Positions 1 to 9,210 are shown, counted from the first letter of the stretch. The stretch: 64,000 nt of DNA from CAZNPH01 sp964574985 (GCA_964574985.1 CAZNPH010000010.1:1-64000); one strand, 5' to 3'. Notes: generated by a model not told the origin, from the letters alone. Program-made: numbers and translations.

Positions 1-434
1 TCAATGCATTGAAAATTATATGCTTGAAAAATCCAAAGGGATTTTGTTACAATAGAAAAATATGGTTTAAAATTTTCAACGTGTCTATGAAAATCCCGAT
101 AATAAGTTTTTATGATTTTCTCTATTGCTGTTAAATAGTAGTTATCATTGTACAATACGGTACTTTCAAGCAATAAGCATAAACGTGCTGTAAAGTAATT
201 TCGATAATCATCAAGGGGACTTCCCAGATGCCTTATCATTTCATTAATACCTAGAATTTCTAAATACCTCCCATCTCCCGTAAATGCAGGAAATCCCAGT
301 TCTTTATTTATTTTTATCAGCTCTGCGTCAATTAATGTTTTTGATATTTTTGAATATTCCTGTTCAGGATGCAGGAAAAACAAATCAAGATCAGAATATT
401 GAGAAGCTTCTTTTCTGGCATTTGGAAAGAAATA
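1..434 (-). pseudogene. Decayed nucleotidyltransferase-like gene, frameshifted and cut by the window edge
   Basis: Read on the minus strand, the segment from about 434 downward encodes a stretch containing ARKEASQYSDLDLFFLH. This resembles the Asp-x-Asp metal-binding segment of nucleotidyltransferase-fold proteins. That frame stops at 211-213, but the neighbouring frame continues sensibly (SPLDDYRNYFTARLCLLLES and onward) to the window edge. Removing one base in the short G/C run at 221-226 would restore a single frame. No start codon or N-terminal glycine-serine motif is present, and a stop lies immediately upstream at 435-437, so the 5' end is lost too. The DNA is clearly more AT-rich than the genes from 605 onward. 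The nucleotidyltransferase assignment is tentative; the broken frame is seen directly. I see nothing in the AT-rich gap to 604. Confidence 0.5.
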
Positions 435-604
435 TCATCTAATTTGAATAATTCTTAATGTAAAAAATCCCTTTTTCTCTACATTATTTCACTGATTCAT
501 ATATCATTATTGTACATATTTTATTTTAATATTTGATGAAACAACTGTCAGATTTTGACACTTATTCTCAATCTATCAAATGATTTAGGATTAAAACATC
601 ATGA

Positions 605-1753
605 TTAGCTGCTGATATTGTCATGCAGGGACCGGATCAGGGGGGTGAGCAGGTCTTCTTTGGGAAATGCAGGGGCGCCCCTGAATTCTTTCAGCATTTG
701 AATGCCTTTTTCCAGATCGAATTCCTTTTGGGTCATGCGGATGAATGATCCCTGTTTTTCCAGGTGCCGGGCCAGGTATTCCTGTTCGGGCTGGCCGGGG
801 GTGGGGACCAGCAGTGCCGTTTTGTTCAGAAAGGCCAGGTCCAGGATGGTGGAATAGCCGGCCCGGGCGATCACATAACGGGCCGAGCGTATGGCATCCG
901 TCATCGGTTTGTCGGGGAGGTGGGGCACCATGGTGAGTTTCCCCTTTTTGACGTGTCTGCCTTTGCAGGGAAGCGCCTGTACGATCAGCGCGGGAACGTC
1001 CGTTTTGATCAGCTGGGCGGCGAGTATTTCCTCGAAAATGCTGCGCTGGGGCTCGGGTCCGGAAAGGAGGGTCAGGATTACGGGAGAGGTTGTTGCCTTT
1101 TCCGGTTCCCTGCCGGAAGAGCTGTCCGTATCATCGACGGAAATGCTGGCCGCATCCTCACCGGTTTTTCTGTCAAGACGGCTCAGGGGGCCGGCAAAGC
1201 GGATGTTTTTGGGCGGACGGGCAAGGTGGGAGAGCTTCCCGGAGAGATTGGGGTTATCCGGATAATCGGGCACCCAGCACTGATCGAATTTTCCGGCCAG
1301 GTTCCGGATGACCCCGTGCACCAGGGGTCTGGCAAACCCGAGACCCCGGGGAAGCTTCGGGGCCAGCTGATGGCTGACCAGAATGTTTCTGGTTCCCCTG
1401 GCACGGGCTCCGTAACGGTTGTCCGAAAGGACGATGTCAATTTTGTGCAGTTTGACCAGCCGTTTTATTTTTTCCAGGTCCCTGGTCTTGCTTATCAAAA
1501 AGTAAAGACTCAGCAGACCCCAGCGGAGTGTCCCGATCCCTTCCCTGCCGTAACGGATGGTAGGAAAGGGGAACCTAATGAAGGTCAGTCCGGGAAATTC
1601 GCGCCGGAGGAGATTTATGGCCGGGCCGTCGGAAGCGATGATCACCGTGTGCCGGTGGCGGAGACGTTCGATCACCGCGATCATGCGGCCGGCATGGCCC
1701 AGCCCCCAGGGCAGCGGGCAAACCAGGATTCGTTTATGACTTTCTTCCTGCAT
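605..1753 (-). CDS. MurG-like (GT28-type) glycosyltransferase
   Basis: The 382-residue product has the two-domain GT-B layout of MurG and related UDP-sugar transferases. A glycine-rich loop near residues 12-25 (PLPWGLGHAGRM) opens the N-terminal domain. The C-terminal domain carries an ARAGYSTILDLAFL segment near residues 293-306, followed by PTPGQPEQEYLA; this corresponds to the donor-sugar site in GT28 C-terminal domains. A polar, low-complexity stretch around residues 197-226 probably links or decorates the domains. There is no signal peptide, so the protein is cytoplasmic or peripheral on the inner membrane. It lies 11 bases after the radical SAM gene on the same strand, suggesting co-transcription. 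The acceptor cannot be deduced. It is not MurG itself, which would normally sit in a dcw cluster. Confidence 0.8.
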   Translation of the reverse strand: MQEESHKRILVCPLPWGLGHAGRMIAVIERLRHRHTVIIASDGPAINLLRREFPGLTFIRFPFPTIRYGREGIGTLRWGLLSLYFLISKTRDLEKIKRLVKLHKIDIVLSDNRYGARARGTRNILVSHQLAPKLPRGLGFARPLVHGVIRNLAGKFDQCWVPDYPDNPNLSGKLSHLARPPKNIRFAGPLSRLDRKTGEDAASISVDDTDSSSGREPEKATTSPVILTLLSGPEPQRSIFEEILAAQLIKTDVPALIVQALPCKGRHVKKGKLTMVPHLPDKPMTDAIRSARYVIARAGYSTILDLAFLNKTALLVPTPGQPEQEYLARHLEKQGSFIRMTQKEFDLEKGIQMLKEFRGAPAFPKEDLLTPLIRSLHDNISS

Positions 1754-1764
1754 TTCTTTTTGAA

Positions 1765-2547
1765 TCAGTAAGATATACGCGCGGGAATGCCCGCCGCTTC
1801 GATTTTGCCGGCGATCTTCTTAAGTTTTCCGGGCGGGGCCTTGGCCAGGGTCTTGCCTGCCGGCTCCCGCTCGATGGTGTAGACCATCACTTCTTCCGGA
1901 CCGATATCCCTGATGGTCCTGATCAGGGGATTCACTTCCCGGTCATGGGTGTTGTCCACGGATTTTCCCTTCCAGGTCCCGCTGACGAACATGGACTGGA
2001 TGATCATGCGTCCCCGGAAAGCTTTCAGGTTGCGGATGATGTGGTCAATATGCAACCCCTCGATCTGTGGCTGGTTGAGGGTGAGGAAGGTTTCCTGGGA
2101 CACGGTGTCCAGCTTCAGGATGTTCATGTCAACCTTGTTCAGCGCCCGGGCGATATCCGGTTTGTGGATCATGGTGGAATTGGACAGAATGGCCACGGTT
2201 GCCCGGGGGCAGTACCGGTCCCTGAGTGAGATGGTGCCGTCAATGATTTCCGGGAATTCCGGGTGCAGTGTTGGTTCCCCGTTGCCGGCGAAGGTAATGG
2301 CATCGGGCAGGGACCCCGAACGCTTCATGCCGGCCAGCACGTTTTCCAGACGGTCCATGGTTTCCCGGCGGGAGGGGAAAATTGCCCCGGAGAGGGCCTT
2401 CTTTCCGGTCCAGCCGCATTCGCAGTAAATGCAGTTGAAAGTGCATACCTTGCGGTCCACCGGCAGCAGGTTGATCCCCAGTGAGGCCCCCAGCCGCCGG
2501 CTCTTCACCGGTCCGAACACAATATCATCGAACAGAAATGTCGCCAT
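1765..2547 (-). CDS. Radical SAM protein, COG0731 (TYW1-related) type
   Basis: The 260-residue protein begins with the GPVKSRRLGASLGI segment typical of COG0731 Fe-S oxidoreductases. It then has the radical SAM cysteines C35-x3-C39-x2-C42 (motif CTFNCIYC) that bind the 4Fe-4S cluster and S-adenosylmethionine. A later GNGEPTLHPEF segment matches the family's second conserved block. I chose the ATG at 2547 because it places the conserved N-terminus as expected; an in-frame ATG at 2568 would add seven residues of no family character. Members of this family are often annotated only as radical SAM proteins, and the substrate is unknown. The gene is followed closely by the glycosyltransferase and preceded by the DUF4296 lipoprotein gene on the same strand. 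Confidence 0.85.
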   Translation of the reverse strand: MATFLFDDIVFGPVKSRRLGASLGINLLPVDRKVCTFNCIYCECGWTGKKALSGAIFPSRRETMDRLENVLAGMKRSGSLPDAITFAGNGEPTLHPEFPEIIDGTISLRDRYCPRATVAILSNSTMIHKPDIARALNKVDMNILKLDTVSQETFLTLNQPQIEGLHIDHIIRNLKAFRGRMIIQSMFVSGTWKGKSVDNTHDREVNPLIRTIRDIGPEEVMVYTIEREPAGKTLAKAPPGKLKKIAGKIEAAGIPARISY

Positions 2548-2600
2548 GATGCTCCGGCAAAAATACATAATATTATTATAGCCCCTGCAACGGACTCTGT

Positions 2601-2966
2601 TCAGCGAACGGAACGGATGGTATCCAGACTGTCCCTGAGCATGTCCAGGTTCATGATCACTTCCTCGATGATACTGGTCAGTTCTTCGGGATTCTTTGCA
2701 TAATGGGCCATGGAAGAATCATACCGGGCCCGGGTGATCCCGTGCTTTTGGAACACGCCCGTGTGAATATCCACCGTATCGGCTATCTGCCACATTTCGC
2801 GGAAGGTGTCGGTGTACTGGATCCCGTACATCATATACAGGTCGGTCATCACCTCCACCATTTCATGCTCTTTGAGGATCTTTTCTTTCTTGCCGCCTCC
2901 CCCGCAGGAAAGCAGGGGCAGGAACAGGAAAACGGTCAGCAAGAGCAGATGGCGGAATGCCTTCAT
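2601..2966 (-). CDS. DUF4296 family lipoprotein
   Basis: This 121-residue protein starts with a lipoprotein signal peptide: basic residues, then a leucine-rich stretch ending in LLSC, with Cys21 as the predicted lipidated residue. A glycine/lysine spacer follows. The mature part (EHEMVEVMTDLYMMYG, then FQKHGITRARYDSSMAHY) has the pattern of DUF4296, a small Bacteroidota family: a helical domain in which a short Asp/Tyr-rich segment precedes a motif resembling the YxxSxxxY of peptidylprolyl-isomerase-associated helices. The function is unknown. The protein should sit on the periplasmic face of the inner or outer membrane. It lies about 50 bases upstream of the radical SAM gene on the same strand. 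The minus-strand sequence just upstream (plus-strand cgaagata near 2985) resembles a -7 element with one mismatch. Confidence 0.8.
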   Translation of the reverse strand: MKAFRHLLLLTVFLFLPLLSCGGGGKKEKILKEHEMVEVMTDLYMMYGIQYTDTFREMWQIADTVDIHTGVFQKHGITRARYDSSMAHYAKNPEELTSIIEEVIMNLDMLRDSLDTIRSVR

Positions 2967-3010
2967 TGAAGAACGGATTTGTGTACCTGCGAAGATAAAA
3001 AATATTCCGC

Positions 3011-3907
3011 TTACCGGAGTTCCTGGAACTTGTATCCGATCATGATCTCATGGGTGCCTGAGTTGTATTTCCTCAGGTCGGTGATGGTGAAATCATAGGA
3101 ATACCCGAAATATATATTTTCTTCGTGGATGTATCCCAGCAGGATGGACAGGGCGTCCTTGCTCCTGAATGAGAGTCCGCCCCAGGCCATATCCCGCCAG
3201 ACCACCCGTGTATTGATGTCGAACTGTATGGTAACGGGGGCCGAACCTTTCATGATCAGGGAAGGTTCGATCAAAAAATCGCTGTTCAGCCGGTATTTGT
3301 ATCCGCCGGTGAGATAGAAATGGCTTTTCAGCTTGTTCAGTCCGCTTTTCTGCTCATAGAGCTTAAGCTTGTTGTTGAAAAGCTGGGCGGTGGAAAATCC
3401 GGCATAGAACTCATCGTCATACACATAGACCCCGACGGACCCGTCGGGAACGTATGCCGAGTATATGGCATCCTGAAGGGCCACGTCCGAATTGTCCTTG
3501 ACCTGGATCTGGGTTCCGTCGATCTTGAATTGCATGATGCCCAGGGACAGCCCCATGGATATCCTGATGTCGTCATTGACGGCCAGGTTGTAGGCATAGG
3601 ATCCGTTGATCCCCGAACGGCTGGTGGGTCCGGTCACATCGCTGTACATGTATCCGCCGAAACCCATGGGCATGCTTTTGTGCGGACCGTAGAAACTCAG
3701 TGTGTTGGTGATGGGGGCATCGGACACACCGATCCACTGAAAACGGTGGTTGGAACGGATCTGGTAATAATCGTGAATGCCCGTGATGGCGGGATTGATC
3801 ACAAACTCATTGAACATGTACTGGGTGTAATGGGGTGCCTGCTGGCCTTTCAGCAGCGGAAGGCAGCCAATCAGAAAGGAAAATATGAGGGCCAGGCGTT
3901 TCATCAT
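3011..3907 (-). CDS. PorP/SprF-family type IX secretion outer-membrane protein, partner of the SprB-like cargo
   Basis: The 298-residue product begins with a signal peptide (about 21 residues, ending before QQAPHYTQYMFNEFVINPA). It then shows the PorP/SprF pattern: the YxQYMFN...NPAxxG opening, alternating beta-strand segments, and a final strand with GYSYDFTITDLRKYNSGTHEIMIGYKF. In gliding or type IX systems SprF-like proteins are needed for secretion or surface attachment of a specific SprB-like partner. The gene overlaps the end of the SprB-repeat gene by four bases (ATGA), so the two are almost certainly translationally coupled, matching the known sprB-sprF arrangement. It is a second paralogue in the window; the other sits with gldKLMN. 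The protein is predicted to be an outer-membrane barrel. Partner specificity is inferred from position. Confidence 0.9.
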   Translation of the reverse strand: MMKRLALIFSFLIGCLPLLKGQQAPHYTQYMFNEFVINPAITGIHDYYQIRSNHRFQWIGVSDAPITNTLSFYGPHKSMPMGFGGYMYSDVTGPTSRSGINGSYAYNLAVNDDIRISMGLSLGIMQFKIDGTQIQVKDNSDVALQDAIYSAYVPDGSVGVYVYDDEFYAGFSTAQLFNNKLKLYEQKSGLNKLKSHFYLTGGYKYRLNSDFLIEPSLIMKGSAPVTIQFDINTRVVWRDMAWGGLSFRSKDALSILLGYIHEENIYFGYSYDFTITDLRKYNSGTHEIMIGYKFQELR

Positions 3908-6900
3908 CTGACAATGGTGACCGGGCCGGTCAGTTTCCTGAAACCGGTGCCCAGGTCAATGACATAATAATAGGTTCCGGTGGGGAGCGCTTTGTTCTTG
4001 TACGTCCCGTCCCATCTTTTGCCGTCGGAATAGCCCTTCGAGCTGAACACCCGCTCTCCCCAGCGGTTGTATACTTCCACCACCATGCCGGGATAATACA
4101 TGGCATAATCGATATCCCAGTAATCATTGACCCCGTCCCCGTTGGGGGTGAATCCCGAGTATACCACCACCTTTTCGGCAATGGTCACCGCAATGGAGTC
4201 CCGGGCCACGCAACCCTCGGGGGTGGTGGCGTATACATGGTACACCGCATCTCCGGTGGCGGTCAGTTCCGGATTGGCCGAGGATGGATCGTCGAGTCCG
4301 TTTTCCGGCAGCCACCGGTAGCTGGTAAAAGTGTCCCCGCCGGTGCGCAGGGTGATCCGGCTTCCTTCGGCCACCGTGGTGTCGGGGGCCGTGTACAGCA
4401 TGTACAGGGGATGGACGGTTATGGTCACCGTGTCCATATCAAAGCAGCCCGAGGGCTCTGCCACGGCCAGCACATAGGTGGTGGTGGTGTCAATGGAAAC
4501 CACCGGGTTGGGAATGCCCGCGTTGCTGAGTCCGGTCGCCGGCTGCCAGATGAACGTGCTTCCTCCGGATCCGTCCAGGATCACTTTGTTGCCCGGACAA
4601 ATGGCGGTGTCGGGTCCGGCCCAGGCATTGACGCTGGCCAGTGCCGGGATGACTACCGTGCGGTTTACCTCGCAGCCGATGGAATCGGTTATGGCCACGG
4701 TATAGATCCCGGATTCCAGTTCGTACAGGTCCTGGCTGGTGGAATCGTTGGACCACAGATAGCTGTATGGGGGGATGCCTCCGGTGACCTCCAGGTCGAT
4801 TTCCCCGTCATGGCTCATCTTGTTGCAGGAGGCAGCCGTCAGGTCAATGCTGGTCCTTATGCGCGGGGGCTGGGTCAGGATCACGGTGTCCTTGTAGTTC
4901 CGGTAATCTTCATCCATCACGAAGATGATGTATTTTCCGGCCGGGAGTCCGGTAAATGTCCCGCCGGTCTGGTAGGTGCTGCTGTCGTCGATGGAATACC
5001 GTACCACCCCGTTCCCGTTGATGTGGATCAGCTCGATGCTGCCTGTGGATTGCCCGTGGCAGTCGGGCCCGGTGTAGCTGACCGCGACCTCCAGCGGTGG
5101 TATCGCCTTGACCTCCACCATGGTTTCGAACAGGCAGCCGTTGGCATCCCGGATGGCGATGTCGTACCCGGCAGGGATGAGTCCGGTATACGCCGTATCC
5201 GGAGTAAAGGGACCAGAACTTCCGGTGATGGAATATTCAAGTGCGCCGGTGCCTCCGGAAGCTGATACGTGTATCTCCCCGGGCTCTCCGTTCAGTGAGT
5301 GGACAGTGTCGAAGGTGGCGGTGATGGGCTCGGGCTGACTGATGGTGACTGTTGAATACCGGTATGTGCAGGACATGGAATCGGAAGCCACAATGTCATA
5401 ATCCCCGGCCGGGAGTCCGGTAAAAACACCCGAAGGATTCCATGATCCGCCGTTGAGCGAGTATTCGACGGACCCGGTGCCGCCGGTGGCGGAGACGGCA
5501 ACGGAACCGGTACTGTCCCCGAAACAGGTGGTGATGTCCGATACCGCCGGGGTCCCGGGGGAGATGGGGAGCGGATTGTCCAGGGTGATGGTGTCGCCGT
5601 GGATGCTGCATCCGCTGGAATCTGTCAGCATGGTGTGGTAAGTGCCGGGGGGCAGACTGTCGAAGGCCGGGGAAGCGGACCAGCTGGCACCGTCATCGAT
5701 GCTGTACGAATAAGGGGCAGTGCCACCGCTGCCGTGGATCATCAGTGCACCGTCGGCCGAATCATGGCAGGCAACGGGCACGGCGGTCACCGAATCAAGT
5801 GAAACGGGCGGGGGTTCGTCGATGCTGAGATTGCCGGTTACACAGGGCGGACAACCATTGGCATCTTCGATGGTCAGCGAGTAGGATGAGCCCGGGGGCA
5901 GATTGGTGAAGCTGCCGGTTGCGTTGGACACACTGCCGGGATCCAGGGTATAGGTGTAGGGAGGCGTCCCTCCGCTGCCCGTGGCCATAATGCTTCCGTC
6001 GGTGTCCCCGTAGCAGTTGACCGGATTCACGGTGAGGGAAGCGGCGTATATGGTGTCGGGCTGATCCAGGGAAAGGGCAGTATCCAGCGAGCAACCGTTG
6101 TCGTCTTCGGCGGTGACCAGGTAATCGCCTGCAGCCAGTGAGCCGAAGCTTCCCGTGGGTTGGAAAGCTCCTCCGTCCAGTGAATATTCGATGCTGCCGG
6201 TCCCTCCCGAAGCGGTCACCTCGATGCTTCCGGTAAGGTCCCCGTAGCAGGTGTTGACATCGGAAGCGTTCACTGAGGTAAAAGTTAGCGGCGGGGGCTG
6301 ACTGATGTTCACGCTGGTGTCCCGGGTGCAGTTGTTCTCATCCTCGATGGTGATCACATGGCCGCCCCCCGGAATGTTGTTGAATATGCCGGTGGTGTTT
6401 TTGCTTCCCCCGTCCAGGGAATAGCTCAGTGATCCCGTCCCTCCGCTGCCGGTTATGGATATTTGTCCGCCGGCATCCCCGTAGCAGGTGGTTACGTTCA
6501 GTTGCAGGTAGGAGTCGATGATGATCCGGGGCGGCTGGGTGATCTTGATGGTGGAGCCGTCCTCCTTGATGCATCCGTTGGCATCGCGGACAAAAATATA
6601 GTAATTCCCCGCTGGGAGTCCGTCAAAGAACGCACTGTCCTGGTAGGTGGCACCGCTGTCGATGGAATATTCGAGCGGTTTGGTGCCTCCCCCGGCGGTG
6701 ATGGTGATGGTGCCGGCGCTGTCCCCGTAGCAGGTGTTCCCCGCGTTTTCCTTGAGTATGCTGCTGATGCTGATGGCTTCGGGCTGGGTGAGGGTGATGG
6801 TGTCGTAGATCTCGCAGAGGTTGGCGTCCCGGGCGTAGATGTTGTACTTGCCCGGGGACAGTCCGGAAAAGCTGCCGGAAGGGTCCCAGCTGATCAGGTC

Positions 6901-8874
6901 CTTGGAATATTCGCAGGGCGGGGTGCCCCCGGTGGCGCCGGCGGTGATGGTCCCGTCAGAGGAGCCGTTGCAGCTGATGTCGGTCTTGCTGAGGGAAATG
7001 TCGAGCTGCGGGGGCTGGGTGATGGTGTCCAGGGGGATATAGGTTTTCTTGCAGCCGTTGTCGTCGGTGACCCGCAGGTCATAGATGCCCGTCTCCAGGG
7101 AAGCGATGTCCTCGCTGGTGTTGCTGTACCCGCCGGGTCCGCTCCACAGAAAGCTGTATGGTGCGGTGCCACCGGATACGGCGATGTTGAACCTTCCGTC
7201 GTCATCCCCGTAACAATCGAGCTCCAGCCTGGAACTTCCTTCCACGGTTACCGAGATGTCAGCGGGCTGGGTGATGGTGGCGACCGGACTCACAGTTTTG
7301 TTGCAGCCTTTGGAATCGGTCACTTCCACATTGTAGGTTCCTTCGGTAAGGGACAACTGGTCTTCCTGGCCCGCCTCGATCCCTGATCCGTCAGGGGTGG
7401 TCCAGTCATAACTGTATCCCCCGTTGCCCCCGGACACATCCAGGATGATGCTTCCGTCATTGTCCCCGTGGCAATCCAGGGTGAGTTTGGAGGTGGTGTT
7501 CACCGACACGGAAATATCCTCCGGCTCGGTTATGGTAGCCAGGTCGCTGAATGCCCGGGTGCAGCCCCTGGCATCAAACACGGTCACGCTGTAGGTCCCC
7601 GGCGAGAGTCCGCTCTGGTCCTCATCCGCCGGTGTGAGTCCGCTCCCGTCACTCGTGGTCCAGTTAAAGGTATACCCCCCGTTGCCCCCGCTGACATCGA
7701 TCAGGATGGTGCCGTCATCGTCCCCGTGGCAGTCCGTTGCCAGTTTGGAATCCCCGTCCAGGGAAACATCCAGTGGATCCGGCTCGGTAACGGTGGCGAT
7801 CCCGGGGAAAGACCGGCTGCATCCTTTGGAATCGGTGATGCTTACCGAATAGGTCCCCTCGGTGAGTCCGCTCTGGTCCTCATCCGCCGGTGTGAGTCCG
7901 CTTCCGTCACTTGTACTCCAGTTGAAAGTATATCCCCCGTTGCCCCCGGTCACGGAAATGTTGATGCTTCCGTCGCTGTCCCCGTTGCAGTCCAGCACAA
8001 GCCTGGTGCCGGAGCCCTCCACCGTGGCGTCTATGGGACCGGGCTCGGTGATGGTGGCGATCCCGTTGAAATCCACCGAACAGGTATTGGCATCGGTGAT
8101 GTTCACGTTATAGGTCCCCGCGGTGAGTCCGCTCTGGTCCTCATCCGAAGGTGTGAGTCCGCTCCCGTCCCCCGTGGTCCAGTTGTAGCTGTACCCTCCG
8201 GCCCCGCCGGATACGTCGATGTATATGCTTCCGTCGCTGTCCCCGTTGCAGTCAACGGTCAGACTGGAAAGGACCCCGTCCACGGTGGCATCGATGGCCG
8301 GGGGGTTGACAATGTCCAGGGGATTGCTGGTGGCGCTGGTGGAACAGCCCGTGGCATCGGTGACCTCCACCGTGTAGGTGCCTTCGGACAGGTTCTCAAA
8401 GACCCCGGTGGAATTGGTTTCTATGGCGCCCGGATCGAGAGTGAAATTGTAGGAGCCCGATTCGCCGGAGGCCATGACGGTGATGATCCCGTCATCATAA
8501 TCATGGCAGGTAATGGGATCGGCATCCTCATAGGTGATGGAGATGGGATCGGGTTCGCTGACTGTATTGTTGTTTACCAGAGCTGCCTGGGTTGAATCGT
8601 CAGTGACAAATACCCAGTAGGTGCCTTTGGGTAGATTGGTGAAAGTATGGGTGGTGTCAGGCGTGGGACCGAAGGTAATAATGGGTGTGCCCAATTGATA
8701 AGTATATGGAGGAGTTCCCCCCACGATATTGACCTGAACTTTCCCGTCCGATCCCCCGTTGCAGCTCACGCCGGTGATGATCACACCGGCCACTTTCAGC
8801 GTATCGGCACCCGTGGCGGCCAGACTGCCCAGCAGGAGGAAAACGACCAGGATGTATTTCACCGGAAGCCTCAT
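3904..8874 (-). CDS. SprB-repeat surface protein with type-B type IX C-terminal sorting domain
   Basis: This is a 1656-residue exported protein. An N-terminal signal peptide (about residues 1-23) is followed by about 17 SprB-type repeats of 80-90 residues. Each has a C-(N/H/Y)-G-x-x-D-G-x-I opening, a GGTxPYxYxxD core and an LxAGxYxVxVxDxxGC closing segment; one repeat lacks the first cysteine. Two PKD/Ig-like domains follow, each containing a W-x-P segment. The C-terminus, from roughly residue 1575 (GFTPNGDGVNDYWDI ... VYNRWGERVF), is a gliding-motility-associated type-B sorting domain, recognised by the type IX system and usually retained on the cell surface. The downstream overlapping PorP/SprF gene supports this route. 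It is far shorter than classical SprB of flavobacteria. The role could be adhesion, motility or matrix formation; the ligand is unknown. Confidence 0.92.
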   Translation of the reverse strand: MRLPVKYILVVFLLLGSLAATGADTLKVAGVIITGVSCNGGSDGKVQVNIVGGTPPYTYQLGTPIITFGPTPDTTHTFTNLPKGTYWVFVTDDSTQAALVNNNTVSEPDPISITYEDADPITCHDYDDGIITVMASGESGSYNFTLDPGAIETNSTGVFENLSEGTYTVEVTDATGCSTSATSNPLDIVNPPAIDATVDGVLSSLTVDCNGDSDGSIYIDVSGGAGGYSYNWTTGDGSGLTPSDEDQSGLTAGTYNVNITDANTCSVDFNGIATITEPGPIDATVEGSGTRLVLDCNGDSDGSINISVTGGNGGYTFNWSTSDGSGLTPADEDQSGLTEGTYSVSITDSKGCSRSFPGIATVTEPDPLDVSLDGDSKLATDCHGDDDGTILIDVSGGNGGYTFNWTTSDGSGLTPADEDQSGLSPGTYSVTVFDARGCTRAFSDLATITEPEDISVSVNTTSKLTLDCHGDNDGSIILDVSGGNGGYSYDWTTPDGSGIEAGQEDQLSLTEGTYNVEVTDSKGCNKTVSPVATITQPADISVTVEGSSRLELDCYGDDDGRFNIAVSGGTAPYSFLWSGPGGYSNTSEDIASLETGIYDLRVTDDNGCKKTYIPLDTITQPPQLDISLSKTDISCNGSSDGTITAGATGGTPPCEYSKDLISWDPSGSFSGLSPGKYNIYARDANLCEIYDTITLTQPEAISISSILKENAGNTCYGDSAGTITITAGGGTKPLEYSIDSGATYQDSAFFDGLPAGNYYIFVRDANGCIKEDGSTIKITQPPRIIIDSYLQLNVTTCYGDAGGQISITGSGGTGSLSYSLDGGSKNTTGIFNNIPGGGHVITIEDENNCTRDTSVNISQPPPLTFTSVNASDVNTCYGDLTGSIEVTASGGTGSIEYSLDGGAFQPTGSFGSLAAGDYLVTAEDDNGCSLDTALSLDQPDTIYAASLTVNPVNCYGDTDGSIMATGSGGTPPYTYTLDPGSVSNATGSFTNLPPGSSYSLTIEDANGCPPCVTGNLSIDEPPPVSLDSVTAVPVACHDSADGALMIHGSGGTAPYSYSIDDGASWSASPAFDSLPPGTYHTMLTDSSGCSIHGDTITLDNPLPISPGTPAVSDITTCFGDSTGSVAVSATGGTGSVEYSLNGGSWNPSGVFTGLPAGDYDIVASDSMSCTYRYSTVTISQPEPITATFDTVHSLNGEPGEIHVSASGGTGALEYSITGSSGPFTPDTAYTGLIPAGYDIAIRDANGCLFETMVEVKAIPPLEVAVSYTGPDCHGQSTGSIELIHINGNGVVRYSIDDSSTYQTGGTFTGLPAGKYIIFVMDEDYRNYKDTVILTQPPRIRTSIDLTAASCNKMSHDGEIDLEVTGGIPPYSYLWSNDSTSQDLYELESGIYTVAITDSIGCEVNRTVVIPALASVNAWAGPDTAICPGNKVILDGSGGSTFIWQPATGLSNAGIPNPVVSIDTTTTYVLAVAEPSGCFDMDTVTITVHPLYMLYTAPDTTVAEGSRITLRTGGDTFTSYRWLPENGLDDPSSANPELTATGDAVYHVYATTPEGCVARDSIAVTIAEKVVVYSGFTPNGDGVNDYWDIDYAMYYPGMVVEVYNRWGERVFSSKGYSDGKRWDGTYKNKALPTGTYYYVIDLGTGFRKLTGPVTIVR
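7340..8260 (-). repeat. Near-identical internal DNA repeats, about 260-base period
   Basis: Within the SprB-like gene, four consecutive repeat units (repeats 3-6 of the protein) are similar at the nucleotide level as well as in protein. The word tccgctctggtcctcatccg recurs starting near 7609, 7867 and 8128, a spacing of about 260 bases. Stretches around it such as the gtgagtccgct words and ccgttgccccc are also conserved. The other repeats in the gene are diverged. This points to recent tandem duplication of this block, which could change in copy number by recombination. Confidence 0.75.
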
Positions 8875-9210
8875 TCTGTTGAATTGTGACTATTCCCCTC
8901 TACGGAATTATTAAACAAATGGTTACCAGTTCATAGGACAAATCAACAAGATAAAAAGTTGCTTGTGTTTTTTTCAACTGTTTTTTCAACTTTTTCCGGG
9001 TTTTCAGGACCGGGAAAGCTGAAACCATCCTAATTTCTTGGATTTTATAAAGTTAGGGGTAGACGGACTTTGTTGACAACTTCTGTTCAGTGATAAGAAT
9101 TACCTCTGAGCGGTGATTTAGATCACCATCACATATCTTTCCAGCCGGATAAACGGGTTTTTTCCGGGACAGATCCTTCTGGTATCCGGGGATATTCTCT
9201 TACAATATCT
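8875..9210. other. Long intergenic region upstream of the SprB-like gene
   Basis: This gap lies between the 3' end of the LolE-like permease gene and the start of the SprB-like gene, so it should hold the latter's promoter and leader. I see no coding sequence. On the minus strand, a TATCTTGT element (plus strand 8946-8953) resembles the TAnnTTTG -7 box with mismatches, about 75 bases before the start codon. Poly-A/T tracts occur at 8968-8994 (plus-strand T runs after CAAC). A symmetric GGTGA-N6-TCACC site sits at 9112-9127 and is listed separately. Confidence 0.5.
9112..9127. promoter_or_regulatory. CRP/FNR-family-like palindrome
   Basis: The 16 bases form a perfect inverted repeat: GGTGAT, a TTAG spacer, then ATCACC. 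This contains GTGA-N6-TCAC, the symmetric core recognised by the CRP/FNR superfamily. It lies about 240 bases upstream of the SprB-like start codon and just after the permease operon. Which regulator binds, if any, is inference from one site. Confidence 0.35.

Noticed and set aside
4237..5265. Long plus-strand frame inside the SprB-like gene.
   Set aside because: It is the mirror of a repetitive, GC-biased coding sequence and shows no start context or family pattern.
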